This document shows, one piece after another, positions 8,615 to 16,875 of a stretch of 64,000 nucleotides of DNA. The notes under the pieces are model-generated. The model was not told the origin of the DNA, made no database searches, and saw only the letters and a program-made list of their open reading frames with translations. Source of the DNA: Pseudomonas sp. MWU16-30317 (GTDB taxonomy: Bacteria > Pseudomonadota > Gammaproteobacteria > Pseudomonadales > Pseudomonadaceae). The stretch is taken from positions 1-64,000 of the forward strand of contig NZ_JAIWJA010000014.1 of assembly GCF_020515695.1 (NCBI RefSeq), in the 5' to 3' direction. How positions within the stretch are numbered: the first letter of the stretch is position 1; each line of letters begins with the position of its first letter. The translations under genes and the position numbers were made by a program.

Positions 8615-9447
8615 AACTGGTCAGCGAATGTCTCGGTGTGTCGCGCTCGCAATTAACGGTTCGAATCAAGCAATCGGTATCGCCCAAAGTACGGCGACGT
8701 CGGCTGGTGAACGATACGGAGTTGGTCGCTGAGGTTAAGCGGCAAGTCAGCGAGTTGCCGAGCTATGGCTACCGTCGTGTTTGGGGCTTGTTGCGCCGCG
8801 AGCGTGAAGTCCAGTCATTGGCCCCGATCAATGTGAAACGGGTTTACCGTGTCATGCGCGACCACAATCTATTGCTGGAACGCCGCATCAAGCAACCTGG
8901 CGTGCAACGCCGGCATGAAGGCCGAATTGCCGTTACGACCAGCGATACGCGCTGGTGCTCGGACGGCTTCGAGTTTCGCTGCGACGACGGTGCGAAGTTG
9001 AGCGTGACTTTTGCCCTGGACTGCTGTGACCGCGAAGCCATCAGCTGGGTCGCCAGCCCGACGGGCTACAGCGGTGACGACATCCGAGACTTGATGCTGG
9101 AAAGCGTGGAGAAGCGATTTGGCGATCAACTACCGAGCACGCCCGTCCAATGGTTGAGCGATAACGGTTCGGCCTATATCGCCGAGCAGGCGCGTCTGTT
9201 TGCTCGCCAGATCGGCTTGCAGCCGGTGACCACACCGGTACGCAGCCCGCAAAGTAACGGCATGGCAGAGAGCTTCGTGAAGACGATCAAGCGTGATTAC
9301 GTGGCGCACATGCCTAAACCGGATCGAGAAACCGCGCTGTGCAATTTGACGATTGCCTTCGAGCATTACAACGAGCAGCATGCTCACAGCGCCTTGAAAT
9401 ATCGGTCGCCGAGAGAGTTTAGGCGTTTGGCAGCAGCATCAATTTAA
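8572..9447 (+). CDS. IS2-group transposase OrfB (DDE integrase)
   Basis: The protein has 291 residues. The N-terminal HTH_21 region includes SYGYRRVWGLLRREREV and VKRVYRVMRDHNLLL. The rve/RNase H-like catalytic core shows the DDE triad in DTRWCSDGFEF (first Asp), VQWLSDNGSAYIA (second Asp) and PQSNGMAESFVKTIKRDY (Glu). It ends LKYRSPREFRR, as IS3-family OrfBs do. The same frame is open upstream to 8284, which suits a programmed -1 shift from orfA, although no long A-run slip site is obvious. Confidence 0.92.
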   Translation: MDCALTLVAGGRPVKLVSECLGVSRSQLTVRIKQSVSPKVRRRRLVNDTELVAEVKRQVSELPSYGYRRVWGLLRREREVQSLAPINVKRVYRVMRDHNLLLERRIKQPGVQRRHEGRIAVTTSDTRWCSDGFEFRCDDGAKLSVTFALDCCDREAISWVASPTGYSGDDIRDLMLESVEKRFGDQLPSTPVQWLSDNGSAYIAEQARLFARQIGLQPVTTPVRSPQSNGMAESFVKTIKRDYVAHMPKPDRETALCNLTIAFEHYNEQHAHSALKYRSPREFRRLAAASI

Positions 9448-9872
9448 CGGGGAGTTGGTGTCTGGTTTGGTAGGGGCAAGTCCATGTCTCCTATACGCAA
9501 CCCCGAGGAGCTTGAGGAAATGATGGTATGTGCAGGGGCCAGCTCATCCAGTTCAGCGTACAAATCCAGTTTCCAATCAAGATTCTCGGAGCCGTTTTCT
9601 TGAATGAGGTCCGCTTTATTCACTGCCTCCGAAAGGTTCAAAGTGAAGGCAATATTAGCCATGGGATAATCGCTGGGAGCGCCCGCTAACTCGATCAGTG
9701 ACGGCCATGCGTGCGCGATCGCCGAATGCAAGGCCTTCTCTGCGCCTGGCGCAGGATCCGTAACAATGACCTTATAGCCGTGTGCCAAAAACAGTGCAGC
9801 CCAGCTCGCACCGATGACACCGGCACCGACGACGCTGACCGTTTCAATTTTGCGAGTCATGTCTTTATGCCC

Positions 9873-10627
9873 TCAGGACGCCAGATCATTGTGGACGACT
9901 TCACCATTCTCAATGCTGAGATCTGCTACGAAATGCACTGCGGAAAGCACTTCCATTACCGGCAGCTCGTGCATGTCCGAGAAGCAGTGAGGATTCAATA
10001 GAAGCGAGGCGCGCCCCGACCATGCTTCCCGTACTTTTACTCGGCCAATCTTGCAGTTGACCAGTTCCAGCACGCGCTGAGTGCCATCCACGTGGGGAAT
10101 CACTTTCACTAGAAACACCGGTTGGCGCAGTGACTGCTCAATGTCCGCAGGATCCAGTGCTGATGTTTGTAGGCCATGGTGCAGGTCGCTATGCGCTCGC
10201 CTTCGTAGTCCAGCGTCCCGACCAACGTGTCGCTGCGCATCTCAAACTTCGGCTGCGCCAGTGTTTCAGGGAACCCGTACAGTTCGCGCCCCGAAAATAC
10301 AGCTGGGGTGTTATTGAGAAACATCCGGTGGGTGTAGCTACCTGGCTTACCTTCGAATGTCACCGGAATCACCTGCCCTGACTCAACGTAATCACCCAGC
10401 CCGCTGGAATCGGGCATTTTAATGAACTCGTATTTCACGATAGGCTCGGCTGGCATGAGCGGGGCCGGTATTACCCTGGCCAGCGCCTCGGGATCCGTCC
10501 GATAGGTCACGATGAGGTATTCACGGTCTACAAACCTGAACGGGGCACGTGGGTAGACGTTCCCACCCAATGGGCTGCAATAAGCGATATCGCGAACTTG
10601 GTCTTCAGTCATTTCGGCAGATCTCAT
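9873..10627 (-). pseudogene. Acetoacetate decarboxylase family, single-base frameshift
   Basis: The first frame (10627-10109) reads PFRFVDREYLIVTYRTDPEA, VKYEFIKMPDSSGLGDYVES, the VFSGRELYGFPE block and DTLVGTLDYEGERIATCTMA. It then goes out of frame after YKHQ. The second frame (10118-9873) continues FLVKVIPHVDGTQRVLELVN and LNPHCFSDMHELPV. Inserting one G near 10160-10165 restores a continuous protein of about 251 residues, the usual length. The enzyme decarboxylates acetoacetate to acetone. Next to BKACE this is coherent, because BKACE reactions release acetoacetate. The active-site Lys of the family lies in the KYEFIKMPD region. Confidence 0.88.
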
Positions 10628-10757
10628 GTCGATGGAATTGGCCGATCAAAAGGATTCATTCGCAGCCCTTTGGATCGGTAAAAAAGTCATCAACATGTTC
10701 TGCCGCGAGCAGGGCTGAGTCAAAATCACAGCGCTTATACAGGTATCACTGGCAATT

Positions 10758-11583
10758 ATGGCCACACGCCCTAAGATCGATTTAAACCTGCTCGAATCCC
10801 TTCATGTGCTCCTGAGCGAGCGCAACATCACCTATGCAGCTGTCAAGCTTGGAATCACTCAGCCTGCACTTTCTGCACAGCTCAAAAGGCTGAGAGTTGC
10901 TTTTTGATGATCCACTGCTGGTCAAGGCTGAATCCGGGCGGGGAATGGTGCTTACGCCGCGTGCTACTCAAATGGCTCGTTCACTGCAAAGCATCATCGA
11001 GATGCTGAATCAGGTCGCAGGCGACCAAGGTCAGCTTGAGACCGCGAAGGCTGCGAGGACTTTTAGAATCGCGGCAAATGATTACGCGCTTGATCGACTC
11101 GCTCGTGACGTCATCATCAAGGGGGCCGGAGGATCCGAGGCATCGAGAATAGTGTTTGTAGCCCCGAGGTATCCTTCATCCGTAGAGGCGCTGGAAAATG
11201 GGGACTTGGATCTCCTGCTGGACACCGATAGAAATATTCCTCAGGGGTTGAAGGCGCGGATATTGATACAGGATGCGTTTGTCGCTGCACACCGGCAAAA
11301 CCATCCTAGAGGCACCGCCCCTCTGACCATCGACAGCTACTGTCAGATGAAGCACTTAGTGGTTTCAAGCATTCGAGAAAATCTACGTGGGCATATGGAC
11401 GAAATTTTGATAGATATCGGACGGAGGCGCGAGGTGGTTGGTGTGATGGAAAGCTTCGCCACTATCCCGAAGGTCCTAAGCCAGAGTGACTTCATCGCAA
11501 CGCTCCCCGGTAGGATTTTCGAATCTCATGACCATGATCTCAACACATTCGAATTACCTTTCAAGTGCCGCCCTACACATTGA
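10758..11583 (+). pseudogene. LysR-family regulator, frameshifted after the HTH
   Basis: ATG at 10758 opens a typical LysR winged helix: RPKIDLNLLESLHVLLSERN, ITYAAVKLGITQPALSAQLK, RLR. It then stops at a TGA near 10906. The +1 frame continues at once with LLFDDPLLVKAESGRGMVLT and an inducer-binding domain through residue about 275. A small indel in the CTGAGAGTTGC region explains the break. The remaining domain is rather short and lacks a typical tail, so the 3' end may also be trimmed. It sits divergent from the acetoacetate decarboxylase pseudogene and presumably once controlled it. Confidence 0.88.
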
Positions 11584-11900
11584 GCATGGCTTGGCACCCA
11601 CGTTCCGATAAAGACGAAGGGTTGAAGCATTTGCGCGAGATCCTCATCGTTGCGAGTGGTCACGCCCTCGGCGGCCTCGGCCAGCACTGAAACCGGACGA
11701 TAGTGCCAGTTAAGAACCCGCACGCTGCGTTTACAGCACCACGACCGAGCAAGCGAGGAGCGACTGAGGCATCGAGGTGAGTAAGCTATCGACACCGGTA
11801 GCATTAGTTGGGGTATTTTACTGGGGCGATTCATGCCTTCTACCGCAATGGTGCATGCAGCGCTAAAGTGTTCGAGTAGCGTCACGCCTAAGACGTCAGC
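11584..11900. other. Intergenic stretch, no gene recognised
   Basis: This 317-bp stretch lies between the LysR pseudogene and a cupin gene. A minus-strand frame (about 11600-11885) contains VRVLNWHYRPVSVLAEAAEG and TRNDEDLAQML, which look protein-like but match no family I can name. It could be a relic. No convincing promoter or terminator was seen. Confidence 0.35.
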
Positions 11901-12329
11901 TCAATGGCTATGATCATTGAGATCTCTAGTAGGGCCAACCTCATATTGCTCATCAGTAACCTTTTCAAGCCATTCAACGTTTTTGCCGTCCAAAGCTTCC
12001 TGAACTGCTATGTGGGTCATTGAGGTGGTCGGTGAAGCGCCATGCCAATGCTTGTGTCCAGGCGGGCACCAAATAACATCGCCTGCGCGAATCTCCACGA
12101 TTGGCTCCCCTTCACATTGCGTCCAACCACATCCAGCCGTGACGATCAGGGTCTGGCCAAGCGGGTGGGTATGCCAAGCAGTGCGCGCGCCAGGCTCAAA
12201 CGTGACACTGGCCACAGAAACCCTGGCCGGTTCAGGCGGGAAATTTAATGGATCAATCCGGACGGTACCGGTGAACCATTCTTCAGGGCCTTTCATGGAT
12301 GGCTGAGATCCTGGGCGTTTGAATTCCAT
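11901..12329 (-). CDS. Cupin protein, (R)-mandelonitrile lyase-like
   Basis: This 142-residue single-domain cupin has VRIDPLNFPPEPARVSVASV, then FEPGARTAWHTHPLGQTLIV with the metal-binding H-x-H, GDVIWCPPGHKHWHGASPTT with the second-motif His pair, and MTHIAVQEALDGKNVEWLEK. This pattern belongs to small cupins that include manganese-dependent hydroxynitrile lyases (GtHNL type), although most homologues have no proven reaction. There is no signal peptide, unlike the paralogue at 19.7 kb, which shares the RIDPLF, AWHTHPRGQTLIVTAG, HWHGA and DGKNVEWLE blocks. AGGAAACC precedes the ATG. It is the last gene in a run of minus-strand redox genes. Confidence 0.85.
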   Translation of the reverse strand: MEFKRPGSQPSMKGPEEWFTGTVRIDPLNFPPEPARVSVASVTFEPGARTAWHTHPLGQTLIVTAGCGWTQCEGEPIVEIRAGDVIWCPPGHKHWHGASPTTSMTHIAVQEALDGKNVEWLEKVTDEQYEVGPTRDLNDHSH

Positions 12330-12362
12330 ATTGGTTTCCTTGAAAAGAGCAGAATATTGAAG

Positions 12363-12388
12363 CTAGCTCAACCTTGAGGCTGAGCTAG
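12363..12388 (-). terminator. Hairpin between aldo/keto reductase and cupin genes
   Basis: Arms CTAGCTCA and TGAGCTAG are perfect 8-bp complements around a 10-base loop. It lies between the end of the aldo/keto reductase gene and the start of the cupin gene, both on the minus strand. No T-run follows on either side, so it may attenuate or stabilise rather than terminate. Confidence 0.35.
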
Positions 12389-12410
12389 GGGCAGGATTTG
12401 GGGTTTGGGG

Positions 12411-13499
12411 TTACGCATGCCCCAGTGGGTGATCAGAACCTTTGCCAACCAAAGCCCCGAGGGCTTGAGCTGATGAGTCCACAGATCTTGCGCGCTGGCC
12501 GACGCCAAACGCACCATAGGGATACCCACCTGAAACAGGTACGCTCACCTCGTCCAATGCAGACGTTGCGTCCGAGCTCAGCACCAGTTCAACAGCGCCA
12601 AGGTTATCGGTAAGGTGCTTAAGCGTACGTGCGCCAACAATCGGCGCCGTTACACCCGGTCGATGGGAGAGCCAACTCAAAGCGACTTGCGAAGCCGGCA
12701 CGCCCATTTCTTTTGCGATCTCTACGAGCTTGTCAATAGTCGCCCAGTTGCGATCTGAGTCTGCGTACTCGGCGGACGTCCATTGGTATAGCTTGTTGTC
12801 CGAACCCGCACGTGTATCAGAGTCCGGCCTGCCGCCGCGATTGTACTTGCCGGTCAGGAAGCCACCAGCCAGAGGTGACCAAGGCAACACGCCAATGCCG
12901 TTGTGCAATGCTGCCGGAATGACTTCCCACTCGATCTCACGAGAGAGCAGGCTGTACTGCTCCTGAAGCGCCACAGGGAGGTATACGCCCATAGCCTTAG
13001 CAGTAGATATCATCAACTGCAACTGCCAACCCGTGAAGTTGGAAAGCCCGATATAGCTGACTTTTCCCAACCGGACAGCTTCATTCAAAAACGCGAGCGT
13101 CTCCTCAACAGGGGTCAAAGGATCCCAGCCATGCATTTGGTAAAGATCGATCCGGTCGACGTTCAGTTGCTTAAGGGACTTGTCCAACGCACGCTGAAGA
13201 TGGCGACGAGACAAGCCCACATCGTTAACATCCGGGCCTGTACCAAATCGTGCTTTGGTAGCGAGCACAACACGGCCTGTGACCTCGTCCGGCCGGTTGG
13301 CAAACCATCGCCCTACGACCTGTTCAGCAGCACCTCCGGCGTAAACGTTGGCGGTATCAATCAGGTTTCCACCTGCCTCGACATACGCATCGAGAATATC
13401 GAAAGCATCCTTCTCTGAAGTTTGGTCACCGAAATACATGGTGCCCAGACCGAGCGTAGATACCACCACGCCCGTATTACCTAACCTACGGTACTTCAT
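12411..13499 (-). CDS. Aldo/keto reductase
   Basis: The protein has 362 residues with a TIM-barrel AKR fold and NADPH-dependent carbonyl reduction expected. It starts MKYRRLGNTGVVVSTLGLGT and has the catalytic set D-Y-K-H: IDTANVYAGGAAE (Asp, Tyr), VLATKARF (Lys), DLYQMHGWDP (His). Cofactor-binding blocks are YIGLSNFTGW, LQEQYSLLSREIE, LPWSPLAGGFLTGKY and PIVGARTLKHLTDN. The C-terminus extends about 30 residues beyond the usual end. It is separated by 9 bp from the isochorismatase-fold gene, so the two are co-transcribed. Substrate unknown. Confidence 0.9.
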   Translation of the reverse strand: MKYRRLGNTGVVVSTLGLGTMYFGDQTSEKDAFDILDAYVEAGGNLIDTANVYAGGAAEQVVGRWFANRPDEVTGRVVLATKARFGTGPDVNDVGLSRRHLQRALDKSLKQLNVDRIDLYQMHGWDPLTPVEETLAFLNEAVRLGKVSYIGLSNFTGWQLQLMISTAKAMGVYLPVALQEQYSLLSREIEWEVIPAALHNGIGVLPWSPLAGGFLTGKYNRGGRPDSDTRAGSDNKLYQWTSAEYADSDRNWATIDKLVEIAKEMGVPASQVALSWLSHRPGVTAPIVGARTLKHLTDNLGAVELVLSSDATSALDEVSVPVSGGYPYGAFGVGQRARSVDSSAQALGALVGKGSDHPLGHA

Positions 13500-13508
13500 G
13501 GAAGCCTC

Positions 13509-14291
13509 CTAGTTGGTAGTTTGAATTTCGGAAAATGCCGCGAGCACAGATGCCCCTGGCTCCTCGGAAAAATTGGGTGACCATTTCGCCGCCAAGCTGA
13601 TGATCGATGTGGGCAACGCCCCCGCCAGCTCCATTTGGCGTAGTGCCGCTGACTCCGTCCGAGAAGACGCGCTGCCGATAACATCGACAGGGACGTGCAC
13701 GGTATAACCTGAATTGATAGCCCCCAATGCCGACTCCAATACAGCTACCTCCGTCGCAAATCCACAGATGATCAATGTCTGGCGGCGGTTGTTCGCCAGG
13801 CTCGCAACCATCGCCTCGTCAGTGAAGCTTGGAGCCAATAAGCGCTGAGAAGTGTTATGCGCATTCGAGTACGGCCGGAGTTCCGAAATGAGCTCACCAG
13901 GTTTTCCTTTGACAGGGACGAGGGAGAAAGTCATCGGTATCCCCAGGAGTCGGGCAATCTTTGCGAGCACTCCGGCATTGTTCCGAAGCGCAGCCGGGGT
14001 TATTGAACGGCTACCCTGCGTCAACGCATCCTGCAGATCCACAAAAAGAATCTGCACATCCTGAGGCCGAGCATCGAACCGGCCCATCGACGAGCTGGAT
14101 CGGCCCGCTGAAGCCGATACGGGCTTGTTTTCAGAGTCTGTAGGCTCCGCCATGACTCGACTTGAAATGCCCGGTATCAAGGTTGCACCAAGCAATGCAG
14201 CAGTCACTTTGAGCAGCGATCGTCTCCCGGCTTGTCCACCGTCGGGCCTACCCTTAAGTTGATCAACTTGGTTACCGTGAAAATCTCTCAT
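13509..14291 (-). CDS. Tat-exported isochorismatase-fold protein lacking the catalytic Cys
   Basis: The protein has 260 residues. The N-terminus carries a Tat-like signal, GRRSLLKVTAALLGATLIPG, after a polar leader, so it is predicted to reach the periplasm. The mature part is a cysteine-hydrolase (isochorismatase/YcaC) fold: VQILFVDLQDALT supplies the Asp, and LIICGFATEVAVLESALGA covers the nucleophile elbow. Active members read TDVCV or TEVCV there; here the position is Ala (codon GCT), so hydrolase activity is doubtful unless another residue substitutes. It is co-transcribed with the aldo/keto reductase. It may have become a binding or structural protein. Confidence 0.8.
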   Translation of the reverse strand: MRDFHGNQVDQLKGRPDGGQAGRRSLLKVTAALLGATLIPGISSRVMAEPTDSENKPVSASAGRSSSSMGRFDARPQDVQILFVDLQDALTQGSRSITPAALRNNAGVLAKIARLLGIPMTFSLVPVKGKPGELISELRPYSNAHNTSQRLLAPSFTDEAMVASLANNRRQTLIICGFATEVAVLESALGAINSGYTVHVPVDVIGSASSRTESAALRQMELAGALPTSIISLAAKWSPNFSEEPGASVLAAFSEIQTTN

Positions 14292-14404
14292 CAGCCTGAG
14301 CTCCTACCTGACGGACTGAGCCTCAGCCCGGTTTTAGATCAAGGTGCTTGCCTACTTCCGTAACCGGATACCAAGGCGGAGTATTCGTCGATCAGGTACC
14401 TCCA

Positions 14405-16789
14405 TCACTGAGGCAGTGCGTATGCCACAACGTAGTCTCCCTTCTTCGTCGTAGCGGAGTTCCCGCCCGCGCTGATGACCAGAAATTGCCTGCCGGTTTT
14501 CGGCGAGATGTACGTCATCGGCGTTGCTTCTGCACCCACTGGCAAGCGTCCCTTCCACAACTCCTTACCCGTGCGCACATCGAATGCCCGGATGTAGAAA
14601 TCCTGCGACGCCGCGATAAACACCAGGCCGGTCGACGTGGTGACTGGCCCACCCCGCGTCGGCATGCCGATAGGCATAGGCAGGTGGGTGGCTATACCCA
14701 GTGGGCCAGTGTCCTGCGTCGTGCCAAGCGGCATAGACCATGCGACCTTGCGTGTGGCCAGGTCGATAGCGCTTATGGTTCCGTACGGCGGTTCTTGGCA
14801 GGGGATCCCCAATGGCGACAGGAAACGCCCCATCTCGATCCCCCATGGTGTACCTGCCTGCGGAGCATTGCCCTCATGGCCGCCCCCTTTGACACCGGCC
14901 TCGTCGTAAGCTTTGCGAGGAATCATGCGATTCCAGATGGCGACACGGGTGTCGTTCACGATCAGGTAGCCGAGATTTTCCGCGACGGAGACCGAGCCCC
15001 AATTCATGCCGCCCAACCAGCTTGGGTATTGGATCGTCAGGCGCTCACTGGGAGGTGTGAACTCACCCTCATAGCGAGCCTTGCGAAAATCGATACGGCA
15101 GATCAACTGATCGATCGGTGTCAGCCCCCACATGCGCTTCTCGCTGAGGGGCTCAGTGCCGATAGCGGGCATGCCTACGGAATACGGTTGGGTCGGCGAA
15201 CTGCGGTCGTCCACCACGCCACCCTGGGGAACCTGACGCTCTTCGACCTTGGCGATCGGCGTGCCCGTTCGGCGATCGAGCATGAAGATCTGACCACGTT
15301 TGGTCGTCTGGATTAGGGCCGGCAAGGTACCACCGTGGCCATCCGGAACATCGTAAAGGGCCGGTTGCGACGGCACGTCGTAATCCCACCGGTCGTGATG
15401 AACAGTCTGGAAGTGCCAGCGCTCGCGCCCCGTGGCGATATCCAGCGCGACAATGGAGGAGGAATAGCGATCGTCAGCAGCAGATCTCTCGCCGCCCCAG
15501 AAGTCGGGTGTCGCATTGCCCGTGGGCAGATAGATCAGGCCCAGCGCGTCGTCAAACGCCGGTGTCGACCAGACGTTGGGCGTACCCGGCGTATAGCTCT
15601 GCCCTTCTGGGGGCTCGCGGGTAATCGCGGGATTTCCCAAGTCCCACGCCCAGACTAGCGCGCCGGTGCGGACATTGAATGCGCGTACCACTCCGGACGG
15701 CTCGCCGGTTTTCTGGTTATCCCAGACCAGTCCGCCGACGACGACCAAATCGCGAACTACAGTCGGCGCCGCAGTCGGAAAATAGAGCTCTTTGTCAGAG
15801 CTTCCCAAGCCGATACGCAAGCTTACGCTGCCATGGTCGCCAAAGTCGGTACATGCCTCCCCTGTTTGCGCATCCACGGCTATCAGGCGCGCATCGACAG
15901 TGGTGGCAATAATCCGCCGACTGCAAGCAGCAGGCGCTGAGCTATCCGAATCCGAATCCGATGTTTGCACGGTCGAATCGTGATAACCCACCCCGCGACA
16001 GCGCGGGTAGACATTGTTGGTCTGCACCTTCGGATCGTGGTGCCAGATCTCTTTCCCGGTTTCATCGTCCAGGGCAAACAGCTGGCTCGACTGAGTGCAA
16101 CCGTAGAGCACGCCGTTGACGTGCAGCGGCGTCACCACATGGCCTTCGTTGCTACCTTTGGGTATTTCTCCAGTGCGATACGTCCAGGTGACCTTGAGGT
16201 CAGAGACGTTCTGCGCAGTGATCTTGTCCAGGACGGCGTGGCGAGTACCCGATGGGGTATGCCCGAAGTAGCGCCAATCGGAAGCAGGCTCAACGGTGCC
16301 AACGGCTTTGCCAGGCACTGGAGTCGGTGCTCCGTCGGCTGTTTGGATTGGCTGTGGCTGCAGCGCTGCGTAGAACGTGGCGGCGATGCCCACGGCCACC
16401 ACCAATGCGCCCACATTGGAAAGCCTGGCTTGTAATGGCTTGACGCCAGAAAGCAGCGCAGGTATTGCCAGCAGTACCAGTAGAGCGAGAACGGCCAACG
16501 CTACCAAGCGAGAAAACAGTGGCCAGAATGTCAGGCCTACGTCCCACACAGACCAGGCTATCGACGCAACGAACACTGCCAGATACAACAAGGCCCCAGG
16601 CAGACGTCGGCGCGCCAAAAGTATCCCGGCAGCGGTCATGCCCAGTCCCGCCAATGCAAAGTACCAAGAGCCACCCAACGTGATGAGGTAAGCACCCGCA
16701 ACGAGCATGAAAACCCCAGGAAGCAAGGTGATAATGCCTAGTGCGATCAGCAGCGTACGGGCTGTCCGTGATAGGTTTGTGTCCGACAT
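14405..16789 (-). CDS. Membrane-bound PQQ-dependent glucose/quinate/shikimate-type dehydrogenase
   Basis: This protein of about 794 residues has five N-terminal membrane segments (through residue about 140) followed by an eight-bladed PQQ beta-propeller facing the periplasm. Landmarks are SDWRYFGHTPSGTRHAVLDK, YRTGEIPKGSNEGH, CRGVGYHDSTV, GTPNVWSTPAFDDALGLIYL, FQTVHHDRWDYDVPSQPALY and PSWLGGMNWGSVSV. It oxidises aldoses or polyols directly to acids and feeds electrons to ubiquinone. ATG at 16789 is preferred over the one at 16819 because AAGGAAG sits 6-8 bases upstream. It follows the SDR gene on the same strand. The usual housekeeping gcd has a similar length; which substrate this copy uses cannot be told. 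Confidence 0.9.
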   Translation of the reverse strand: MSDTNLSRTARTLLIALGIITLLPGVFMLVAGAYLITLGGSWYFALAGLGMTAAGILLARRRLPGALLYLAVFVASIAWSVWDVGLTFWPLFSRLVALAVLALLVLLAIPALLSGVKPLQARLSNVGALVVAVGIAATFYAALQPQPIQTADGAPTPVPGKAVGTVEPASDWRYFGHTPSGTRHAVLDKITAQNVSDLKVTWTYRTGEIPKGSNEGHVVTPLHVNGVLYGCTQSSQLFALDDETGKEIWHHDPKVQTNNVYPRCRGVGYHDSTVQTSDSDSDSSAPAACSRRIIATTVDARLIAVDAQTGEACTDFGDHGSVSLRIGLGSSDKELYFPTAAPTVVRDLVVVGGLVWDNQKTGEPSGVVRAFNVRTGALVWAWDLGNPAITREPPEGQSYTPGTPNVWSTPAFDDALGLIYLPTGNATPDFWGGERSAADDRYSSSIVALDIATGRERWHFQTVHHDRWDYDVPSQPALYDVPDGHGGTLPALIQTTKRGQIFMLDRRTGTPIAKVEERQVPQGGVVDDRSSPTQPYSVGMPAIGTEPLSEKRMWGLTPIDQLICRIDFRKARYEGEFTPPSERLTIQYPSWLGGMNWGSVSVAENLGYLIVNDTRVAIWNRMIPRKAYDEAGVKGGGHEGNAPQAGTPWGIEMGRFLSPLGIPCQEPPYGTISAIDLATRKVAWSMPLGTTQDTGPLGIATHLPMPIGMPTRGGPVTTSTGLVFIAASQDFYIRAFDVRTGKELWKGRLPVGAEATPMTYISPKTGRQFLVISAGGNSATTKKGDYVVAYALPQ

Positions 16790-16875
16790 AAATGACTTCC
16801 TTGATACTGTATTGGGCATTGATACTCTTGGGCGTGCCTGGGCATAGACGAGGAAAACTCAGCGTTCCAGATGGG

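Larger units (their letters stand above)
8158..9484 (+). mobile_element. IS3-family, IS2-group insertion sequence (complete)
   Basis: The element is 1,327 bp. Its ends are TGAACGAGCCCCATG... at 8158 and, on the other strand, TGGACTTGCCCCTACC... at 9484. Both continue to an A/GGACACC block and a TTAA, as in IS2 ends. It is flanked by a perfect 5-bp direct repeat TGTCT (8153-8157 and 9485-9489). It carries overlapping orfA and orfB and looks intact, so it may still be mobile. It interrupts the carnitine dehydrogenase-like gene in the opposite orientation. Confidence 0.93.
7602..9860 (-). pseudogene. L-carnitine dehydrogenase-like gene, disrupted by IS2-group insertion
   Basis: The N-terminal part (9860 to about 9490) reads VSVVGAGVIGASWAALFLAH, IQENGSENLDWKLDLYAEL and IISSSSSGLRIGD. 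The C-terminal part (8157-7602) continues IQAAYQRHPERTLIGHPFNP, KKNIVLRKQIVGHVANRLQA and GPGLRWSVMGQ. Excising 8158-9484 plus one copy of the TGTCT repeat joins GD to IQAAYQ in frame. That gives 308 residues, close to carnitine dehydrogenases (about 320), with the HPFNPPH catalytic block of the free-acid branch. The gene converges with the frameshifted hydroxybutyryl-CoA dehydrogenase. A second, intact dehydrogenase of this family lies at 3.9-4.8 kb. No other lesion is visible, so loss looks recent. Confidence 0.93.

Noticed and set aside
11526..11885. 119-codon minus-strand frame
   Set aside because: Protein-like patches but no recognisable family, no ribosome site, and overlap with the LysR pseudogene end; not called as a gene.
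14348..15316. 322-codon plus-strand frame
   Set aside because: Antisense to the PQQ dehydrogenase, whose propeller motifs are clear on the other strand.
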